NCBI RefSeq assembly: GCF_003591005.1 | Contig: NZ_QYYD01000002.1 | Location: forward strand, 124,001-188,000 | Source: Rhodopseudomonas palustris | GTDB lineage: Bacteria; Pseudomonadota; Alphaproteobacteria; Rhizobiales; Xanthobacteraceae | Direction of reading: 5' to 3' | Length of the DNA stretch: 64,000 bases | Shown here: positions 1 to 8,280 of the stretch, piece by piece | Layout: every line of letters starts with the position of its first letter | How positions within the stretch are numbered: the stretch's first letter is position 1 | Translations under genes and position numbers: made by a program | Notes under the pieces: model-generated | Seen by the model: the letters and a program-made list of their open reading frames with translations, nothing else | Told to the model about the DNA's origin: nothing | Databases searched by the model: none

Positions 1-410
1 GGCACCACCAGCACGCCGCCGATCGGGATGGCGTTCTGCGACAGCAGGAACGGAAACGGCCAGGCGTTCGGCCCCATATAGGCGCGGACGAATTCGCGCA
101 GCACGGTGCCGAGCGCCAGGCTGGCAATAATTTGGGCGAGCAGCGAGGCGCGCCGCAGCGGCCACATGAAGCCGCCATAGATCAGCGCGCCGAGCAGCGC
201 CGACAGCAGCAGTGCGCAGGCGACGGCGGGCCAGAACGGCAGCCCGACCGTCATCTGGGCGATCAGCACCAGGTAGGCCCCGAAGGTGACCTGGTCGCCG
301 TATCCGAAATGGACGACGCCGGTGCCCTTGTGGATCAGCACGAAGCCGAGCGCGATCAGCGCGTAGACCGCGCCGGCCGTGATCGAACTGACGAGGACCT
401 GTGCCAGCAT
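1..410 (-). CDS. Branched-chain amino acid-type ABC permease (LivH family), 3' part outside window
   Basis: Inner-membrane permease subunit of a HAAT-type ABC importer. The visible 136 residues, read on the minus strand, are the N-terminal part. A first hydrophobic helix begins at residue 3, followed by the motif VHFGYGDQVTFGAY, which corresponds to the LivH signature usually written NFAHGxxxxxGAY. Further hydrophobic segments follow. The ATG at 410-408 lies 4 bases after the stop of the RidA-like gene, so it belongs to the leftward operon driven from about 4145. The binding protein of the same family at 2916-4145 is probably its partner. The C-terminus is cut by the window edge. Family assignment is firm; the substrate is unknown, and the operon enzymes suggest an organic acid. 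Confidence 0.85.
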   Translation of the reverse strand, partial: MLAQVLVSSITAGAVYALIALGFVLIHKGTGVVHFGYGDQVTFGAYLVLIAQMTVGLPFWPAVACALLLSALLGALIYGGFMWPLRRASLLAQIIASLALGTVLREFVRAYMGPNAWPFPFLLSQNAIPIGGVLVV

Positions 411-414
411 GGGA

Positions 415-804
415 TCAGAGTGCCGCGATGCCCTTGATTTCGATCAGCGCGTCGGGGCGGATCAGCCCGCTGACGACAACGCCAGTGGCGGCCGGCCAGG
501 GCGGACCCTTGAACAGCTCGCGGCGCAGCTCGGCGGTCTTGTTGTAGTCCTCGAGCGACAGGAAGTAATCGGTGGTCTCGACGATGTTGCTGAGGTCGCC
601 GCCGACGCTCTTGAGGATGATCTCGAACTTTTCGAAGATCCGCCGGGTCTGGGTGACGATATCGCCGGGGCCGATGATCTTGCCCTTGTCGTCGGTAGCG
701 GTGGTGCCCGACAGGAACACGAGATTGCCGACGCGCACTGCGGGCGAGAACGTGAAGCGGGCAGGCCAGCTGCTGTTCGGGAGGATCGGTTGATAGCTCG
801 ACAT
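415..804 (-). CDS. RidA family (YjgF/YER057c/UK114) protein lacking the usual catalytic arginine
   Basis: 129 residues, the normal length for the trimeric RidA fold. The C-terminal signature ALIEIKGIAAL matches the family. True RidA enzymes hydrolyse 2-imino acids with an arginine in a PAR-S/T-x-V-E-V context. Here that stretch reads PAATGVVV, so the arginine is replaced by alanine, and imine deaminase activity is doubtful. It more likely belongs to one of the arginine-less Rid subfamilies found in catabolic operons. The ATG at 804 was chosen over the much longer open frame because the conserved domain begins there. It sits between an acyl-CoA ligase gene and an ABC permease gene. Confidence 0.85.
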   Translation of the reverse strand: MSSYQPILPNSSWPARFTFSPAVRVGNLVFLSGTTATDDKGKIIGPGDIVTQTRRIFEKFEIILKSVGGDLSNIVETTDYFLSLEDYNKTAELRRELFKGPPWPAATGVVVSGLIRPDALIEIKGIAAL

Positions 805-818
805 AGGGGCTCCTGTCG

Positions 819-2441
819 TCAGCGTTGCCGCAAGGCGAAGCGTTGGATCTTGCCGGTCTCGGTCTTCGGAAGCGCGGCGACGTATTCGATCAGCCGCGGA
901 TATTGATGCCGGCCGACTGTGGACTTGACTGTGGTCACCAGTTCGCCGGACAGCTCCTCGCTGCCGGTGAAGCCGGGGCGCAGCACTACGAAGGCCTTGA
1001 CGATCTGGCCGCGCATGTCGTCGGGCGTGCCGATCACGGCGGCTTCGGCGACTGCCGGATGCTTGAGCAATGCGCTTTCGACCTCGAACGGACCGATGCG
1101 ATAGCCGGCGCTCTTGATCATGTCGTCGGCGCGGCCTTCGAACCAGAAGTAGCCGTCGTCGTCGCGGCGGCCGAGATCGCCGGTGACGATCCAGCCGTTG
1201 CGCAGCAGGCCGCGGGTCGCGGCCGGGTCGTTCCAATATTCGAGCCAGTAGCGGCAATCCGGATTGGCCTGCTTGGCGATCAGCCCGGTCTCGCCGGCGG
1301 GCAGTTCGCGGCCGTCATCGTCCACGATCGCCATCCGATAGCCCGGCGCCGGCAACCCCATCGACCCCGGCTTCACCGCCATGGCGATGGCGTTGTGATT
1401 GCCGATCGGCAGCGCGTATTCGGTGGCGCCGAAATGATCCATCGGCGTCAGGCCCCAGATCCGCTGGAAGGACTCGACGACCTTGGAATTGAGCGGCTCG
1501 CCGCAGCTCGAGATCGCGTGCAGCCGGATCTGCCGCGCCTTCAGTTCGGCCTCGTCCATCACCAGCACGCCGCGCAGCAGCGTGGGCGTGGTGGCGAGGT
1601 TAGTGACTCCGTAGCGCTCCAGGATCGACAGGAACACTTCAGGCGTCGGGTTGGATTCGACCGTCACCACGGTGCCGCCGATCGCGAGCGCGCCGAGATA
1701 GCAGACGAAGCCGTAACCCCAGCCGGGATCGCCGGTCGGCCACAGCACATCGTCGGATCGCAGATCGAGCCCATAGCTGATGTAAGGCGAGATCGCCGCG
1801 AGGAAGTTCACCGCGATCGCGCCGCCTTTCGGCTGGCCGGTCGAGCCCGAGGTGTAGATCAGCGCCGCCGGATCGTCGCGGTCGCGGCTCACGGACGCGA
1901 ACGACGTCGATTGCTGCGCCAGTTCCGGCGCCAGATCGATCCAGCCGCTGCGCAGTACGCGCCCCGGCTGCGTCACGCACAGCACGGTGGCCGTCGTATC
2001 AGCCGGCACCTGCGCCGCGACGGCGGCGTGAGTCACCAGCACCTTGGCGCCGCAATGATCGAGCCGGAATTTGACGGCATCGGGTCCGAAGCCGGTGAAC
2101 ACCGGCACATAAACCGCTCCGACTTTCAGCGCGCCGAGGATCGCGATGACGACATCGGGACCGCGCGGCATCAGGCCGGCCACGCGGTCGCCCGGGACGA
2201 CGCCGAAATTGCGCAGCAGGTTGGCGAAGCGGTTGCTCGCTTCCGACAACTCGCGATAGCCGAAGCGGCGCTCGCCGCCGGCGGCATCGATGGCGATCAG
2301 CGCGACGCGGTCGCTGCCGATGTGGCGGTCGACGATGGCGTGGCCGAGCGACACCGGGCCCTCGTCGACCCAGCCGAGCGCTGCCCGCACTTTGCCCCAA
2401 TCGAAATTCGCCACGGCGTGCTGATAGGTCTCAGCCGGCAT
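819..2441 (-). CDS. Acyl-CoA ligase/synthetase (ANL superfamily)
   Basis: 540-residue adenylate-forming enzyme that would activate a carboxylic acid with ATP and CoA. The phosphate-binding loop YTSGSTGQPKG is at residues 196-206. The ATP/hinge region reads TGDLGRRDDDGYFWFEGRADD, and the C-terminal catalytic lysine lies in PKTETGKIQR near the end. The overall style (WNDPAATRG, KSAGYRIGPFEVE) is that of acetate/medium-chain or aryl-CoA ligases rather than FadD. The start overlaps the end of the upstream MaoC gene by 11 bases, so translation is probably coupled. With an importer in the same operon, it probably activates the imported acid. The substrate cannot be read from the sequence. Confidence 0.88.
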   Translation of the reverse strand: MPAETYQHAVANFDWGKVRAALGWVDEGPVSLGHAIVDRHIGSDRVALIAIDAAGGERRFGYRELSEASNRFANLLRNFGVVPGDRVAGLMPRGPDVVIAILGALKVGAVYVPVFTGFGPDAVKFRLDHCGAKVLVTHAAVAAQVPADTTATVLCVTQPGRVLRSGWIDLAPELAQQSTSFASVSRDRDDPAALIYTSGSTGQPKGGAIAVNFLAAISPYISYGLDLRSDDVLWPTGDPGWGYGFVCYLGALAIGGTVVTVESNPTPEVFLSILERYGVTNLATTPTLLRGVLVMDEAELKARQIRLHAISSCGEPLNSKVVESFQRIWGLTPMDHFGATEYALPIGNHNAIAMAVKPGSMGLPAPGYRMAIVDDDGRELPAGETGLIAKQANPDCRYWLEYWNDPAATRGLLRNGWIVTGDLGRRDDDGYFWFEGRADDMIKSAGYRIGPFEVESALLKHPAVAEAAVIGTPDDMRGQIVKAFVVLRPGFTGSEELSGELVTTVKSTVGRHQYPRLIEYVAALPKTETGKIQRFALRQR

Positions 2442-2919
2442 TGGAGGTCCCTTGCGCGCCGGCCTTGCACAGCAGCAGATAGCGATGGTGACCGCTCAGC
2501 ACGGCGTCGCCGGCGCTGTTGATGAGTTCGACGTCGAACTGCACCACAGCCGTCTTCCCGCCGGGCTTCGGTTCGACCGACGAGACGGTGAAGCGGCTGG
2601 TCAGGACATCGCCGACGAACACCGGCTTGAGGAATTTGGCGTCCTGGCCGAGGAACGCGACCATGCAATCGGCGAAGCGGCGCGACATCGCGGTGGCGCC
2701 GAACGCCGTCATCGCCATCAGCAGCAGCCCGTGCGCCAGCCGCTTTCCGAACCGCGTCTTTGCCGCATAGGCATCGTCGTAGTGAATCGGATGGTGATCG
2801 CCAGTGAGCTCGGCGAACGCCTTGAAGGCGGCGTCGCCGATCTCGCGCGGCTCGCCGCCGAAGCTCTGACCGACGGTCAGATCATCAGCGAACAGCTGCG
2901 TGTTGGAGTCGTGGCTCAC
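2431..2919 (-). CDS. MaoC-like (R)-specific enoyl-CoA hydratase
   Basis: 162-residue hot-dog-fold protein. The hydratase-2 motif is visible as ELTGDHHPIHYDDAYAAKTRFGKRLAHG, with the catalytic Asp and His in GDHHPIH and the following hydrophobic LLLMAM strand. It would hydrate 2-enoyl-CoA to (R)-3-hydroxyacyl-CoA. It starts at GTG 2919, which overlaps the stop codon of the upstream binding-protein gene by four bases (GTGA), and its own end overlaps the ligase start. The operon therefore imports, activates and hydrates an acyl chain. A MaoC protein not on a beta-oxidation route is also possible. Confidence 0.85.
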   Translation of the reverse strand: MSHDSNTQLFADDLTVGQSFGGEPREIGDAAFKAFAELTGDHHPIHYDDAYAAKTRFGKRLAHGLLLMAMTAFGATAMSRRFADCMVAFLGQDAKFLKPVFVGDVLTSRFTVSSVEPKPGGKTAVVQFDVELINSAGDAVLSGHHRYLLLCKAGAQGTSNAG

Positions 2920-4145
2920 TTGGCGGTCTCACCGTCCGCGCTGACCACTACCGGCAGCAGCTTGCGGCTGAGGTCGGGCTGGATCTCGACGATCCTGGCG
3001 GCCTGGTTACCCTCTCGTTCGGTCGCGCTGAACGTCGTCGGCAGCGTCAGCTCAGTCTCGAAGTTCTTCAGCGACTCGAGCGCCTTGATGAAGCCGGCCT
3101 GAGTCGGCGCGGCACCGGTTCGCTTCAGGCCTTCGATGAACACTTGCGCACCGCCATAGCCGAGCACGTCGCCGAGATCCGGCCGGCCCTGGCGGGCGAG
3201 GTCGGGGAAGCGCTTTTCGAACGCCGCGCGGAACTTCACGGCGGCGGGATCGTCGCCCTCCGGCAGCACCTTGAGGGTGACGATGTTCTGCGTGCCGGCG
3301 GCGGCTTCGCCGACGATCTCCGGATATTTACGGCTGCCCGCGGAGTTGGCGCCCATCACCGTGGCCTTGAGGCCGAGCTGCTTGGCCTGCCGCGTGATGA
3401 TCGCCGACGGGTTCGGATAGCCATAGACGATCAGCACGTCCGGCGCCGCCTGATTGATGCGCGACAGCTGCGCGGTGAAGTCGGTGTCGGCGATGTTGAA
3501 GCTCTCGTCGGCCACGAGGCTGAGCTTGCGTTCGGTCAGGCGGGCGCTGACGCTCTCGCCGCCGCGCTTGCCGTATTCGTCCGACTGCCGGATGAGCGCG
3601 ATCTTCTTGGCCTTGAGATGATCGACCACGTAGTTGGCGATCGCTGTGCCCTGCTGGCGATCGTTCATCGGTCCGGTGCGAAACACCACCGGGATCGGCG
3701 GCTCGGTGACGGCGGGAGTCGAGAACACCGAGATAAACGTTGGAGTCTTTGATTGCTTGAAGGTCGGCACCAGCGCCTGGCCGACCGCGCTGGCGGCGGG
3801 GCCGAACACGGCGAAAACCTGCTCCTGATCGACCAGCTTCTTATAAGCGGCGATGCCCTTGGGCGGTGAGGATTCGTCATCGAGCGAGACCCACTCGATG
3901 GTGCGGCCGTTGATGCCGCCGGCTGCATTGGCCTCTTCGAACGCCATGGTGGCGCCGGCCAGATTGCCGGTGCCGAACACGGCGAGCGGTCCGGTGAGGC
4001 TGCCGAGCACGCCGATCTTGATGGTCTTCTCCGCCACGCCGGGCTCGGCGGCTCGGGCCGGATTGGCCACGGCCAGCAGCGCAAGACTACAGGTGGCGAA
4101 GATGGCCCCCTTCATGACGTGGCGGCGAGTGCTCGAGACGCTCAT
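2916..4145 (-). CDS. ABC transporter periplasmic binding protein, branched-chain amino acid type (Peripla_BP_6)
   Basis: 409 residues. The N-terminus carries a twin-arginine-like signal (TRRHVMK) followed by a hydrophobic stretch ending in ARAAEPG, so export could be Tat-dependent. The mature part starts with IKIGVLGSLTGPLAVFGTG, the classic LivJ/LivK-type first strand, and ends with KLLPVVVSADG. The start at ATG 4145 is preceded by an excellent GGAGG ribosome site. An upstream in-frame codon at 4223 would overlap the divergent regulator gene and is rejected. It heads the leftward operon containing MaoC, ligase, RidA-like and permease genes. The ligand is unknown. Confidence 0.9.
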   Translation of the reverse strand: MSVSSTRRHVMKGAIFATCSLALLAVANPARAAEPGVAEKTIKIGVLGSLTGPLAVFGTGNLAGATMAFEEANAAGGINGRTIEWVSLDDESSPPKGIAAYKKLVDQEQVFAVFGPAASAVGQALVPTFKQSKTPTFISVFSTPAVTEPPIPVVFRTGPMNDRQQGTAIANYVVDHLKAKKIALIRQSDEYGKRGGESVSARLTERKLSLVADESFNIADTDFTAQLSRINQAAPDVLIVYGYPNPSAIITRQAKQLGLKATVMGANSAGSRKYPEIVGEAAAGTQNIVTLKVLPEGDDPAAVKFRAAFEKRFPDLARQGRPDLGDVLGYGGAQVFIEGLKRTGAAPTQAGFIKALESLKNFETELTLPTTFSATEREGNQAARIVEIQPDLSRKLLPVVVSADGETAK

Positions 4146-4158
4146 CAACTCCTCCATA

Positions 4159-4195
4159 TTTCCAATAATCGGAAAGAAATCTTGATTATCGAAAA
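4159..4195. promoter_or_regulatory. Inverted-repeat operator candidate between binding-protein and IclR genes
   Basis: The divergent spacer holds TTTCC-N7-GGAAA at 4159-4175. Overlapping it is a second symmetry, ATAATC at 4165-4170 facing GATTAT at 4184-4189. The two half-sites TTTCCAATAATC and, on the other strand, TTTTCGATAATC are very alike. This is a plausible binding site for the adjacent IclR-family regulator, controlling both directions. Seen in sequence only; binding is inferred. Confidence 0.45.
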
Positions 4196-4243
4196 GGCTA
4201 TGAGTAGTAATTTGCAAAGTCAATGCGACAAGGCAGGCAAATC

Positions 4244-5032
4244 ATGACGAAAACTTCGGCACAGCCCGCGGACGACTCGCCGTTGGAGCGCTACTTCAAA
4301 GTGCTGGAGTCGGTGGCGATTTCCGGCGAGGGCGCCATCGTCACGGAGATTGCAACGAACTGCCAGTTGCCGCTGGGCACGGCGCACCGGCTGCTGCAGA
4401 ACCTGCTTCGCACCGGGCTGCTCACCAACAAAGAGGGCCGCCGCAAGGACTACCAACTCGGCGAGCGACTGTTGCGGCTGCTGCATGCCGGCACCGACTC
4501 GGCGCGGCTGGCGATTGCAGTGCAGCCGATTCTCGACCAGCTCGCCAATCAGTTCGACGAAACCTGTTATCTTGCACGCCTTGTCGGCCACCAGGTCGTC
4601 TCGGTGGCGTGGGCGGCGCCGAACGGCGGACTGCGCGGTCACGTCGTGCCCGGTCATATCCTGGCGCCCCATGTCGCCGCGTCCGCCAAGGCGATCCTGG
4701 CGTTTCAGTCCGACGTGCTGATCGACCGCATTCTGTCGGAGCCGCTGCCGCAACTCACGCCGGAGACGAAGGTGGCGCGCGGCGATGTCGAACGCGACTA
4801 CGCGCAGGTCCGCGACAATCAGTTCGCGACCTGCTGGAACGAAATGGAAGTCGGCTTCGGCGCCATCGCGGTGCCGATTCCAATTCCGGACATTGGGGTG
4901 ATCTACAGCGTCGGCACTGCCGGCTTCACCGAGCGCCTGAGCCGGCGGCCGGTCGCCGACTTCGTCGGGCAGTTGCAGAAGGCGGTCGAGCCGCTGGTGC
5001 GGGCGCTGCGCGAGCCGTCGGCACAGCGATAG
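4244..5032 (+). CDS. IclR-family transcriptional regulator
   Basis: 262 residues. An N-terminal winged helix (residues about 15-80, with the recognition-helix stretch LPLGTAHRLLQNLLRTGLL) is followed by an IclR effector domain with the characteristic GFGAIAVPIP segment. The start at ATG 4244 is preferred over ATG 4223 because AAGGCAGG lies at the right distance. The gene is divergent from the binding-protein operon, the standard arrangement for a local regulator. The effector is probably the transported acid or its CoA ester (inference). Confidence 0.87.
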   Translation: MTKTSAQPADDSPLERYFKVLESVAISGEGAIVTEIATNCQLPLGTAHRLLQNLLRTGLLTNKEGRRKDYQLGERLLRLLHAGTDSARLAIAVQPILDQLANQFDETCYLARLVGHQVVSVAWAAPNGGLRGHVVPGHILAPHVAASAKAILAFQSDVLIDRILSEPLPQLTPETKVARGDVERDYAQVRDNQFATCWNEMEVGFGAIAVPIPIPDIGVIYSVGTAGFTERLSRRPVADFVGQLQKAVEPLVRALREPSAQR

Positions 5033-5298
5033 GACAACGTCGTCGAGCCCGGTCACTTGTGGCAAACCGTGACCTCTCGCGGCGAGACTTCCGGCTCCCT
5101 GCAACTTCAATCGTCGCGACATTGATCACCAGCGGCTGCAGCCGGACTGTTCGATCGCGAACCGCGTCGACGCCGGCACATTGGGTGCATCAGACCCAAG
5201 CCCGATAGGAACGCGGCGGCCAGCCGACGATTACGTGCTCAAACGGGTGGCGACCGCGGTCGTTCACCACCGTGCTGCTTTGGTCAACGAGGTCTCCG

Positions 5299-5487
5299 AT
5301 GTTGTTCGTCTCGATTGCGATCTGGGCGTCTTTGTCGTTCTGGTTGATGAGTATCCAATATACGTCGCAGCTCACCTGGGTCGTAGCGCTGGCGCTGGGG
5401 GCAGGACTGTTCGCCTTGGTGGTGCGCCGGCTGACGGGAGAGCTTCGCGCGTTCCGGGAATCGCGCAATCATCCGAGGCCCTGGTAG
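5299..5487 (+). CDS. Small two-helix membrane protein
   Basis: 62 residues starting MLFVSIAIWASLSFWLMSIQ. Two hydrophobic segments (about residues 1-18 and 24-42) are separated by a short QYTSQLTW loop and followed by a basic tail RRLTGELRAFRESR. GAGG lies six bases before the ATG. No family was recognised. It sits alone between the IclR and TetR genes. The amphipathic, membrane-like composition argues for a real gene, but nothing shows a function. Confidence 0.45.
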   Translation: MLFVSIAIWASLSFWLMSIQYTSQLTWVVALALGAGLFALVVRRLTGELRAFRESRNHPRPW

Positions 5488-5593
5488 CTGCGGCAAGCGC
5501 GACAGGACACCACGACGTCGATCCGGTTTGCAGGACCCGCGCGGCGTGATAGATCGCCGAAGCCGCGATGGGCGGCGCAGGTGGACCGGCGAA

Positions 5594-6331
5594 TTGGCCA
5601 AGGCGAAGACAACGAAGCGGGCCGTGAAGACAACGAAGCGGGCCGTCACGTGGCAGCGCGATCCGGAAGGAATGCGGCTGCGCATCCTCGAGGCCGCCAA
5701 GAAGGAGTTTGCGGCTCACGGGCTTGCGGGCGCGCGCGTCGATCGCATTGCCGCCGCTGCCGGCGCCAACAAGCGCATGTTGTACTACCACGTCGGCAAC
5801 AAGGACGATCTCTATCTCGCCGTGCTCGAAGGCGCCTATGAGAAGATCAGGACCGAAGAGCGCGGGCTCGAGCTCGAGCATCTCGAGCCGTGTGCGGCCA
5901 TCGAGCGATTGATCGAATTCACCTGGCACTACTTCATTCGCAATCCCGAGTTCCTGGCTCTGCTCAACACCGAGAACGTCGCCGGCGCCAAGAACCTGAA
6001 GCGATCGACAAAGGTGAAGTCGATGCACTCGCCGTTCGTCGAGATGATCCGGACGGTGGTGGATCGCGGCGTCAAGCGCGGTGATTTCCCGGTCGCGGTC
6101 GATCCGGTGCAACTCTACATCTCGATTGCCGGCATGAGCTTCTTCTATCTCGGTAACAGCGCCACGCTCAGCGTCATTTTCGGCCGTGACCTCTTGAAGA
6201 AAGACGCCCGCGACGCGCGGCTGTCCCACATGGTGGCGCTGGTGTTGGCGGCGCTGACCGGGCGCTCGGTCGCCGATTTTGCCGCGGGCGCGACGTCCCG
6301 CAGCGCAGCAGCTGAAATTCGCACAATCTGA
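5594..6331 (+). CDS. TetR-family transcriptional regulator
   Basis: About 245 residues. The helix-turn-helix is clear: RILEAAKKEFAAHG, AGARVDRIAAAAG, and ANKRMLYYHVGNKDDLY. The ligand domain contains VDPVQLYISIAGMSFFYLGN and IFGRDL, almost the same as in the second TetR at 15040-15714, so the two are paralogues. No ATG fits the start. TTG 5594 is the most reasonable choice, and an earlier TTG at 5528 is possible. The N-terminal tail carries an exact tandem repeat of KTTKRAV. It precedes the ABC/enzyme operon that starts at 6420, which it probably represses. Confidence 0.82.
   Translation: MAKAKTTKRAVKTTKRAVTWQRDPEGMRLRILEAAKKEFAAHGLAGARVDRIAAAAGANKRMLYYHVGNKDDLYLAVLEGAYEKIRTEERGLELEHLEPCAAIERLIEFTWHYFIRNPEFLALLNTENVAGAKNLKRSTKVKSMHSPFVEMIRTVVDRGVKRGDFPVAVDPVQLYISIAGMSFFYLGNSATLSVIFGRDLLKKDARDARLSHMVALVLAALTGRSVADFAAGATSRSAAAEIRTI
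5605..5646 (+). repeat. Perfect 21-bp tandem duplication inside the TetR N-terminus
   Basis: Two consecutive copies of a 21-bp unit (5605-5625 and 5626-5646) encode KTTKRAV twice in the basic tail before the DNA-binding domain. The copies are identical, which points to a recent slippage or a copy-number-variable stretch. Confidence 0.85.
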
Positions 6332-6370
6332 ATCCGCGGAAATTCCGTAAGGCGGGGGGCTGGACAGTAT

Positions 6371-6386
6371 TTATCCAACGGGTTAA
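6371..6386. promoter_or_regulatory. TetR operator candidate upstream of the ABC/enzyme operon
   Basis: TTATCCAACGGGTTAA is an imperfect 6-4-6 palindrome, 34 bases before the permease start. It has the same geometry and the same CC/GG core as the perfect TCAACC-N4-GGTTGA sites at 15022 and 15952 next to the paralogous TetR gene. This supports it as the operator of the TetR encoded at 5594. Confidence 0.45.
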
Positions 6387-6419
6387 TTTCGACGCCAACA
6401 ATCGTTTGGGAGAGAGCGC

Positions 6420-7229
6420 GTGACGGAGAAGGTCGAGGGCAGCGCCATGTCGCGCATGCTCAATGCCGCATGGCTGCGGCCGCTGTTGTTCCTCGTCATG
6501 ATCATCGCGGCGTGGGATCTGGCGATCCGGATCTTTCAGATTCCCGCCTATCAGGTGCCGTCGCCCGGCGAGGTCATCGTGGTGCTGTGGCAATCGTGGC
6601 CGGAACTGCTGAGTCAGACCTGGCCGACGACCTACGCGACCGTCGCGGGCTTCCTGCTGTCGGCGCTGTTCGGCATTCCGGTGGCGATGCTGATCGCCGG
6701 CTCCAAGACAATCGAGAGCTACGTCTATCCGCTGCTGGTGTTTTCGCAGTCGATCCCCAAAGTGGCGATCGCACCGCTGTTTGTGGTGTGGTTTGGCTTC
6801 GGTCTGCTGCCGAAAGTGATCTCGGCATTTCTGCTCGGGTTCTTCCCGGTCGTGGTCTCGGCCGTGCAGGGCTTCAAGTCGGTCGATCCCGACATGGTCG
6901 ATCTGGCGCGGGCCATGAAGGGAAGCCGCTTTCAGGTGTTTTGCGCCGTAAATCTGCCGCATGCGCTGCCGGCGATCTTCTCCGGTCTCAAGGTTTCGGT
7001 GACGCTCGCCGTGGTGGGCGCAGTGGTGGGCGAATTCGTCGGCTCCAATTCCGGCATCGGCTACGTGCTGCAGCGCTCGATCGGCACGTTCGATCTGCCG
7101 ACCATGTTCGCCGCGCTGGTGATCCTGGCGCTGCTCGGCGTCGTGCTGTTCTGGATCGTCGACCGTATCGAACGGCTGGTGATCCCGTGGCACGTCAGCC
7201 AGCGCAGCGACATCGTCGTCGCGGCCTGA
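6420..7229 (+). CDS. NitT/TauT-type ABC transporter permease
   Basis: 269 residues with about six hydrophobic helices. The start is GTG 6420 after GGGAGAGAG; an internal ATG at 6447 is an alternative. It has the BPD_transp_1 layout. The cytoplasmic EAA-like loop is around LARAMKGSRFQVFCAVNLPHALPAIFSGLK, followed by VGAVVGEFVGSNSGIGY, typical of SsuC/TauC-class permeases. It forms an importer with the binding protein (7291) and ATPase (8277), which follow directly in the same operon. The substrate is unknown. Confidence 0.9.
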   Translation: MTEKVEGSAMSRMLNAAWLRPLLFLVMIIAAWDLAIRIFQIPAYQVPSPGEVIVVLWQSWPELLSQTWPTTYATVAGFLLSALFGIPVAMLIAGSKTIESYVYPLLVFSQSIPKVAIAPLFVVWFGFGLLPKVISAFLLGFFPVVVSAVQGFKSVDPDMVDLARAMKGSRFQVFCAVNLPHALPAIFSGLKVSVTLAVVGAVVGEFVGSNSGIGYVLQRSIGTFDLPTMFAALVILALLGVVLFWIVDRIERLVIPWHVSQRSDIVVAA

Positions 7230-7290
7230 TTGCGACAATCCAACAGCGGCCGACACAAGGCCGCGGCAACTTGAGCGGAGGAAGCTTGAT

Positions 7291-8280
7291 ATGATGCGGT
7301 TTGTGACGGCGCTATCGGCGGTGGTGGTGTGGAGCGCGATGGCGGTGCTGCCGGCGTCGGCGGCCGACAAGGTCGTGCTGATGCTTAACTGGTACGTCTA
7401 TGGCGAGCACGCGCCGTTCTACTACGGCAAGGCCAAGGGCATCTACGCAGCCGAAGGCATCGATCTCGACATTCAGGAAGGCCGCGGTTCGGCCGCGACC
7501 ACGCAGGCTGTCGCCGCCAAGACGGCGAATTTCGGTTATGTCGACGTGCCGACCATGATGCGCGCCGCCGTCAAGGGCGCGCCCGTCATTTCGACAGGGG
7601 TGCTGCTGCAGACCACCGCGATGTCGGCGATGGGCTTCGCCGACAAGAACATCCGCAAGCCGGAGGACATCAAGGGCAAGACCGTGGCGATCACGCCGGC
7701 GGATTCGATCACCCAGATCTGGCCGCTGTTCCTGAAGAAGACCGGCCTGAAGGAAAGCGACTTCAAGACCGTGCAGGGGGATGCCCAGACCAAGCTTAAC
7801 GCGGTGATCAACGGGCAGGCTGATCTGCTACTCGGCTATGTGATGGACCAGTCGATGAAGATCAAGGATGCGACCGGCAAGGACGTTTATCCGATCAAGT
7901 TCGCCGATTCCGGCATTCACTTGGTGTCGTCCGGCATCATCGCCAACACCGACTACATCAAGGCCAATGAGGATCTGGTGAAGCGCTTCATGTCGGCGAC
8001 CACCAAGGCCGTCGAAGCTGCTACCAAGGATCCCAAGGGCGTGGCGCAGGCGATCCTCGACGCCAACCCGAAGGGCGGCAAGATCGACACGCTGACCCAG
8101 GGCTTCGAACTCACCATTCCGTTCTACACCACGCCCGAGACCAAGGATAAGCGCCCCTTCCAGGTCACCGATCAGAACATGAAGGAGAGCGTCGAGCTGA
8201 TGGTCGAATATGGCGGCCTCGACGCCAAGGCCAAGGACAATCCGAAGGCGTTCTACACCAACGACTATCTGCCGAAATGA
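7291..8280 (+). CDS. NMT1/THI5-like periplasmic substrate-binding protein
   Basis: 329 residues. The signal peptide ends at ASA before DKVVLMLNWY. The mature N-terminus LNWYVYGEHAPFYYGKAKGIYAAEGIDLDI is the NMT1/THI5 (SsuA/ThiY-like) signature, followed by GRGSAATTQAVAAK. GGAGGA precedes the ATG pair at 7291/7294. The gene's stop overlaps the ATPase start (ATGA). Family members bind thiamine precursors, taurine, sulfonates or pyrimidine-like ligands. The enzymes downstream point here to a sugar-like or hydroxy-acid ligand (inference). Confidence 0.9.
   Translation: MMRFVTALSAVVVWSAMAVLPASAADKVVLMLNWYVYGEHAPFYYGKAKGIYAAEGIDLDIQEGRGSAATTQAVAAKTANFGYVDVPTMMRAAVKGAPVISTGVLLQTTAMSAMGFADKNIRKPEDIKGKTVAITPADSITQIWPLFLKKTGLKESDFKTVQGDAQTKLNAVINGQADLLLGYVMDQSMKIKDATGKDVYPIKFADSGIHLVSSGIIANTDYIKANEDLVKRFMSATTKAVEAATKDPKGVAQAILDANPKGGKIDTLTQGFELTIPFYTTPETKDKRPFQVTDQNMKESVELMVEYGGLDAKAKDNPKAFYTNDYLPK

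Noticed and set aside
825-2522. 565-residue open frame on the plus strand opposite the acyl-CoA ligase
   Set aside because: Antisense shadow of a clear ANL enzyme; composition is Arg/His/Asp-rich with no domain, as usual for complementary frames in high-GC DNA.
5051-5074. GGTCAC/GTGACC symmetry after the IclR gene as a terminator
   Set aside because: Only a 6-bp stem with a 12-base loop and no T-run.
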